A stretch of DNA of 34,735 nucleotides, taken from S144-45 sp015494035 (GTDB lineage Bacteria > Pseudomonadota > Gammaproteobacteria > Xanthomonadales > Marinicellaceae). Where the stretch lies: the NCBI GenBank assembly GCA_027057345.1, contig JALUIX010000043.1, positions 1 through 34,735 of the forward strand, given 5' to 3'. Below the pieces are notes generated by a model. It saw only the letters and a list, made by a program, of their open reading frames with translations, did no database searches and was not told the origin of the DNA. Shown one piece after another: positions 32,775 to 34,735 of the stretch. Numbering within the stretch: the first letter of the stretch is position 1; every line of letters begins with the position of its first letter. The position numbers were made by a program, and so were the translations under genes.

Positions 32775-34091
32775 CTAGGGACGTTGCGACTGACTAACGC
32801 CCGCCGGTTTGCGCAGCAAGGGCGACCAGGCCGGTTCCCGCACCGAGCCGTTGGGGATAAACAATTCGTTCTTGGTCTGCCCGTCGGCGGAAGTGGCCAT
32901 CAGTACGCCCTTGCCTTCGGCGGTTTTGGCCGCGTACAGGATCATGCTGCCATTGGGCGCGTAACTGGGTGACTCATCCAGGCGGCCATCGGAAACGGTC
33001 TGCATGGCGCCGGATTTCAGGTGTAACACGCCAATGCGGTAATCGTTCTTGTTGCCATGCACAGTGGCCAGGTATTCGCCATCGGGCGAGAGCTTGGCGC
33101 GGGCATTGTAATCGCCTTCAAAAGTCACCCGTTTGGGCGAACCGCCGCTGGCGCTGACGCGATAAATTTGCGGCCGACCGCCCCGGTCCGAGGTAAAAAA
33201 CAGGCTTTTGCCGTCCGCGCTCCAGGTCGGTTCGGTATCAATGGCCCAGTGCCGGGTGATCTGTCGCAGGGTGCCGGTGACCAGGTCCTTCACGTAAATA
33301 TCCGGGTTGCCGCCTTTGGACAAGGTCATGGCCAGTTGGCGACCATCGGGCGAGAACGCCGGTGCGCCATTGATGCCCTTGAAGCCGGAAACCAGTTGCC
33401 GCTCGCCGGTGGCCACGTCCTGAATGTAGATGGCTGAATTGCCCTTTTCAAAAGACACGTAAGCCAGCCGCCGGGCATCGGGCGACCAGGCCGGTGACAG
33501 CAGCGGCTCGCGCGAGGTTACCAGCGGCTGCGGGTTGTAGCCATCGGAATCGGCCACAATCAGGCGATAGGTCAGGCCGCCATTCTCAGGAACGGCCGTG
33601 ACGTAGGCGATGCGGGTGGAAAAAGCCCCGGGAATACCAAGCACGGCCTGATAAATACGATCAGCCAGGTAATGCGCCCCGGCCCGCAGCTCGGCCTTGT
33701 GCACCGGCAGGCGAAAAGCCAGCACGCGTTTTTGGTTGGTGATATCAAACAGGCGGAAATCAAGGTAGTAGTATTCATCGTCCACGGCCTTGATGTCCCC
33801 GAAAGCCAGGTAATCGGCCTTGACCATGCGCCAGTCGCCAAATTTCACGTCTTCGTCACGGCGGGGATAAGTGGGCATGGCATCGTCCGTCAGCGGTTTG
33901 AACTGGCCGGTGCGGGCCAGGTCGTTGCGAATCACGGCGGTCATGTCCGTGGGCATGGATTCGCTGCCAGGCAATGGCACAATGGCGATGGGCACGGCGC
34001 TGGCCGAGCCGCCGGAAATCACAATTTCCAGTTCGGCGCGGGCGCCGTGGGCAAGAAAGAGCAAGGCAAACAGGAACGTGACTTTTTTCAT
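32775..34091 (-). CDS. tolB: Tol-Pal system protein TolB
   Basis: A 438-residue periplasmic protein with a Sec signal peptide cleaved after ARA at about residue 19. The N-terminal domain begins ELEIVISGGSASAVPIAIVPL. The C-terminal part is a six-bladed propeller with repeats SPAWSPDARRLAYVS, APAFSPDGRQLAMT, EPTWSADGKSLFFTS, AKLSPDGEYLAT, SPSYAPNGSMILY and REPAWSPLL. TolB links Pal to the TolQRA complex for outer-membrane constriction at division. The ATG at 34091 starts the signal peptide and is preferred over 34130. The end after the last blade, RKPAGVSQSQRP, is an extra tail, and the stop lies at the edge of the truncated repeat. No pal gene follows. Confidence 0.93.
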   Translation of the reverse strand: MKKVTFLFALLFLAHGARAELEIVISGGSASAVPIAIVPLPGSESMPTDMTAVIRNDLARTGQFKPLTDDAMPTYPRRDEDVKFGDWRMVKADYLAFGDIKAVDDEYYYLDFRLFDITNQKRVLAFRLPVHKAELRAGAHYLADRIYQAVLGIPGAFSTRIAYVTAVPENGGLTYRLIVADSDGYNPQPLVTSREPLLSPAWSPDARRLAYVSFEKGNSAIYIQDVATGERQLVSGFKGINGAPAFSPDGRQLAMTLSKGGNPDIYVKDLVTGTLRQITRHWAIDTEPTWSADGKSLFFTSDRGGRPQIYRVSASGGSPKRVTFEGDYNARAKLSPDGEYLATVHGNKNDYRIGVLHLKSGAMQTVSDGRLDESPSYAPNGSMILYAAKTAEGKGVLMATSADGQTKNELFIPNGSVREPAWSPLLRKPAGVSQSQRP

Positions 34092-34175
34092 GGCGTTATC
34101 CGTGGTTTTGTCCGTTATTGTGTCCAACATGGTTTTTTGGCCAGACGAACTGCTTTAAGTTCATTCATGTGGGAA

Positions 34176-34607
34176 TCAGTTTTCCCCATCATACGTAAAG
34201 GTAAAGCTCAGCGTGCGTTCAAACACGTCTTCAAAGCCGGTATAGGGCAATGGATCAGACCGTTTGACGGCGTTGATGATGGATTTTTTTACCAGCGCAT
34301 CGGCGTTACAAGGCGTGCTGATGCTGGCGTCAACCACGCCACCACCGGGAATTTGTTTGACCCGCACGCGGCATTTCAGGCCCTTGGGGGTGGTCGGTGG
34401 GTGCGCCCAGTTGCTGGCCACCCGGGCCTTGATGCTTTGTACGTAACGGGCCAGCAAGTCGTTGCGGGCCTTTTCCTTGCCATCCACGGCGCCGGCAGCC
34501 AGGGCCGCCTTGGCCAGACCAGGCCCGATATCTGCTGCCACATCGGCTATTGTCACGGGATTTGAAAAAGTACGCTGACTACCGTCAGGCAGGGTAATTA
34601 CAGGCAT
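34176..34607 (-). CDS. Chimeric gene: ThrS TGS domain fused to TolA C-terminal domain
   Basis: A 143-residue protein. Residues 1-44 match the start of threonyl-tRNA synthetase (MPVITLPDGSQRTF, DVAADIGPGLAKAAL), which is most of its TGS domain. From about residue 45 (KARNDLLARYVQSIK) to the end it matches the periplasmic C-terminal domain of TolA, including SNWAHPP, the paired cysteines (Cys79 and Cys100) and the DGG-like PGGGVVDASI. The join, near 34475, is in frame. TolA's membrane anchor and long helical domain are absent and there is no signal peptide, so as written the product would be cytoplasmic and could not work as TolA. AGAGG stands about 7 bases before the ATG. It lies 84 bp upstream of tolB, the normal place of tolA. 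Confidence 0.85.
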   Translation of the reverse strand: MPVITLPDGSQRTFSNPVTIADVAADIGPGLAKAALAAGAVDGKEKARNDLLARYVQSIKARVASNWAHPPTTPKGLKCRVRVKQIPGGGVVDASISTPCNADALVKKSIINAVKRSDPLPYTGFEDVFERTLSFTFTYDGEN

Positions 34608-34681
34608 GTTGAACCTCTTTCCGCAGTGGCGATCTGTACGCAAGACCGCTTGTCATACACCATTGACCCATACGCCAGGTC

Positions 34682-34717
34682 AAAATAAAAAACGACGATC
34701 CATACGATAGAACGTCG
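34682..34717 (-). terminator. Intrinsic terminator upstream of the thrS-like 5' end
   Basis: On the minus strand CGACG and CGTCG close a 25-nt hairpin (34693-34717) with further inner pairs (TCTAT with ATGGA, one wobble) and a CGT loop, followed by TTTTTTATTTT. It would end a transcript arriving from outside the window. TTGACC (34678-34683) directly after it is a possible -35 box for the chimeric gene, although no good -10 was found. Confidence 0.65.
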
Positions 34718-34735
34718 CTACACATGAAGTCTAAC

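Noticed and set aside
1..34735. CRISPR array, rRNA or tRNA genes, prophage or transposase genes
   Set aside because: No regularly spaced short direct repeats, no tRNA-like cloverleaf and no transposase or integrase motif was seen; the dispersed repeats are too far apart and non-coding.

Overview
The window looks like chromosomal DNA from a GC-rich gammaproteobacterium. Evidence: an E. coli-like his gene order (G-D-C-B-H-A-F-IE) with bifunctional HisB and HisIE, a tolA/tolB region, bacterial-type ProS, and dense coding with ATGA/TGATG overlaps. A TrpR-like regulator heading the his operon and a plant-type glutamate-cysteine ligase suggest Xanthomonadales or a nearby lineage; the species cannot be named from sequence alone.

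Layout. 1-656: a truncated dispersed repeat, then a DsrE-like exported protein. 716-2577 (minus): TRAP permease pair DctQ/DctM with no binding protein in view. 2700-3215: UPF0114/YqhA membrane protein. 3317-11070: a nine-gene histidine operon, regulator first, behind a promoter that overlaps a near-perfect 15+6+15 bp palindrome. 11071-11366: hairpins and a complete repeat element. 11363-17338: a divergent pair, a 1056-residue exported protein and a CadC/ToxR-type membrane regulator with a TPR-rich C-terminal part, visibly more A/T-rich than its surroundings. 17428-18261 (minus): MscS. 18454-25469 (minus): a five-gene peptide ABC importer with two different binding proteins and one fused double ATPase. 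25547-26899: gshA. 26915-29217 (minus): proS followed by an overlapping phospholipid-methyltransferase-like gene. 29312-32626 (minus): an exported Asp-box protein and a YgjP-type metallopeptidase. 32627-34607 (minus): a repeat element, tolB without pal, and a chimeric gene.

Three things stand out. (1) The gene at 34176-34607 joins, in frame, the first ~44 residues of threonyl-tRNA synthetase (its TGS domain, with RBS and upstream terminator) to the C-terminal domain of TolA; this is either a real rearrangement or an assembly chimera. (2) The his operon seems controlled by a co-transcribed TrpR-family protein acting at an operator with the same geometry as the E. coli trp operator. (3) Four copies of a ~150-170 bp inverted-repeat element sit exactly at gene edges: they supply the stop codons of two genes, a likely ribosome binding site for a third, and lie at the altered 3' end of tolB.
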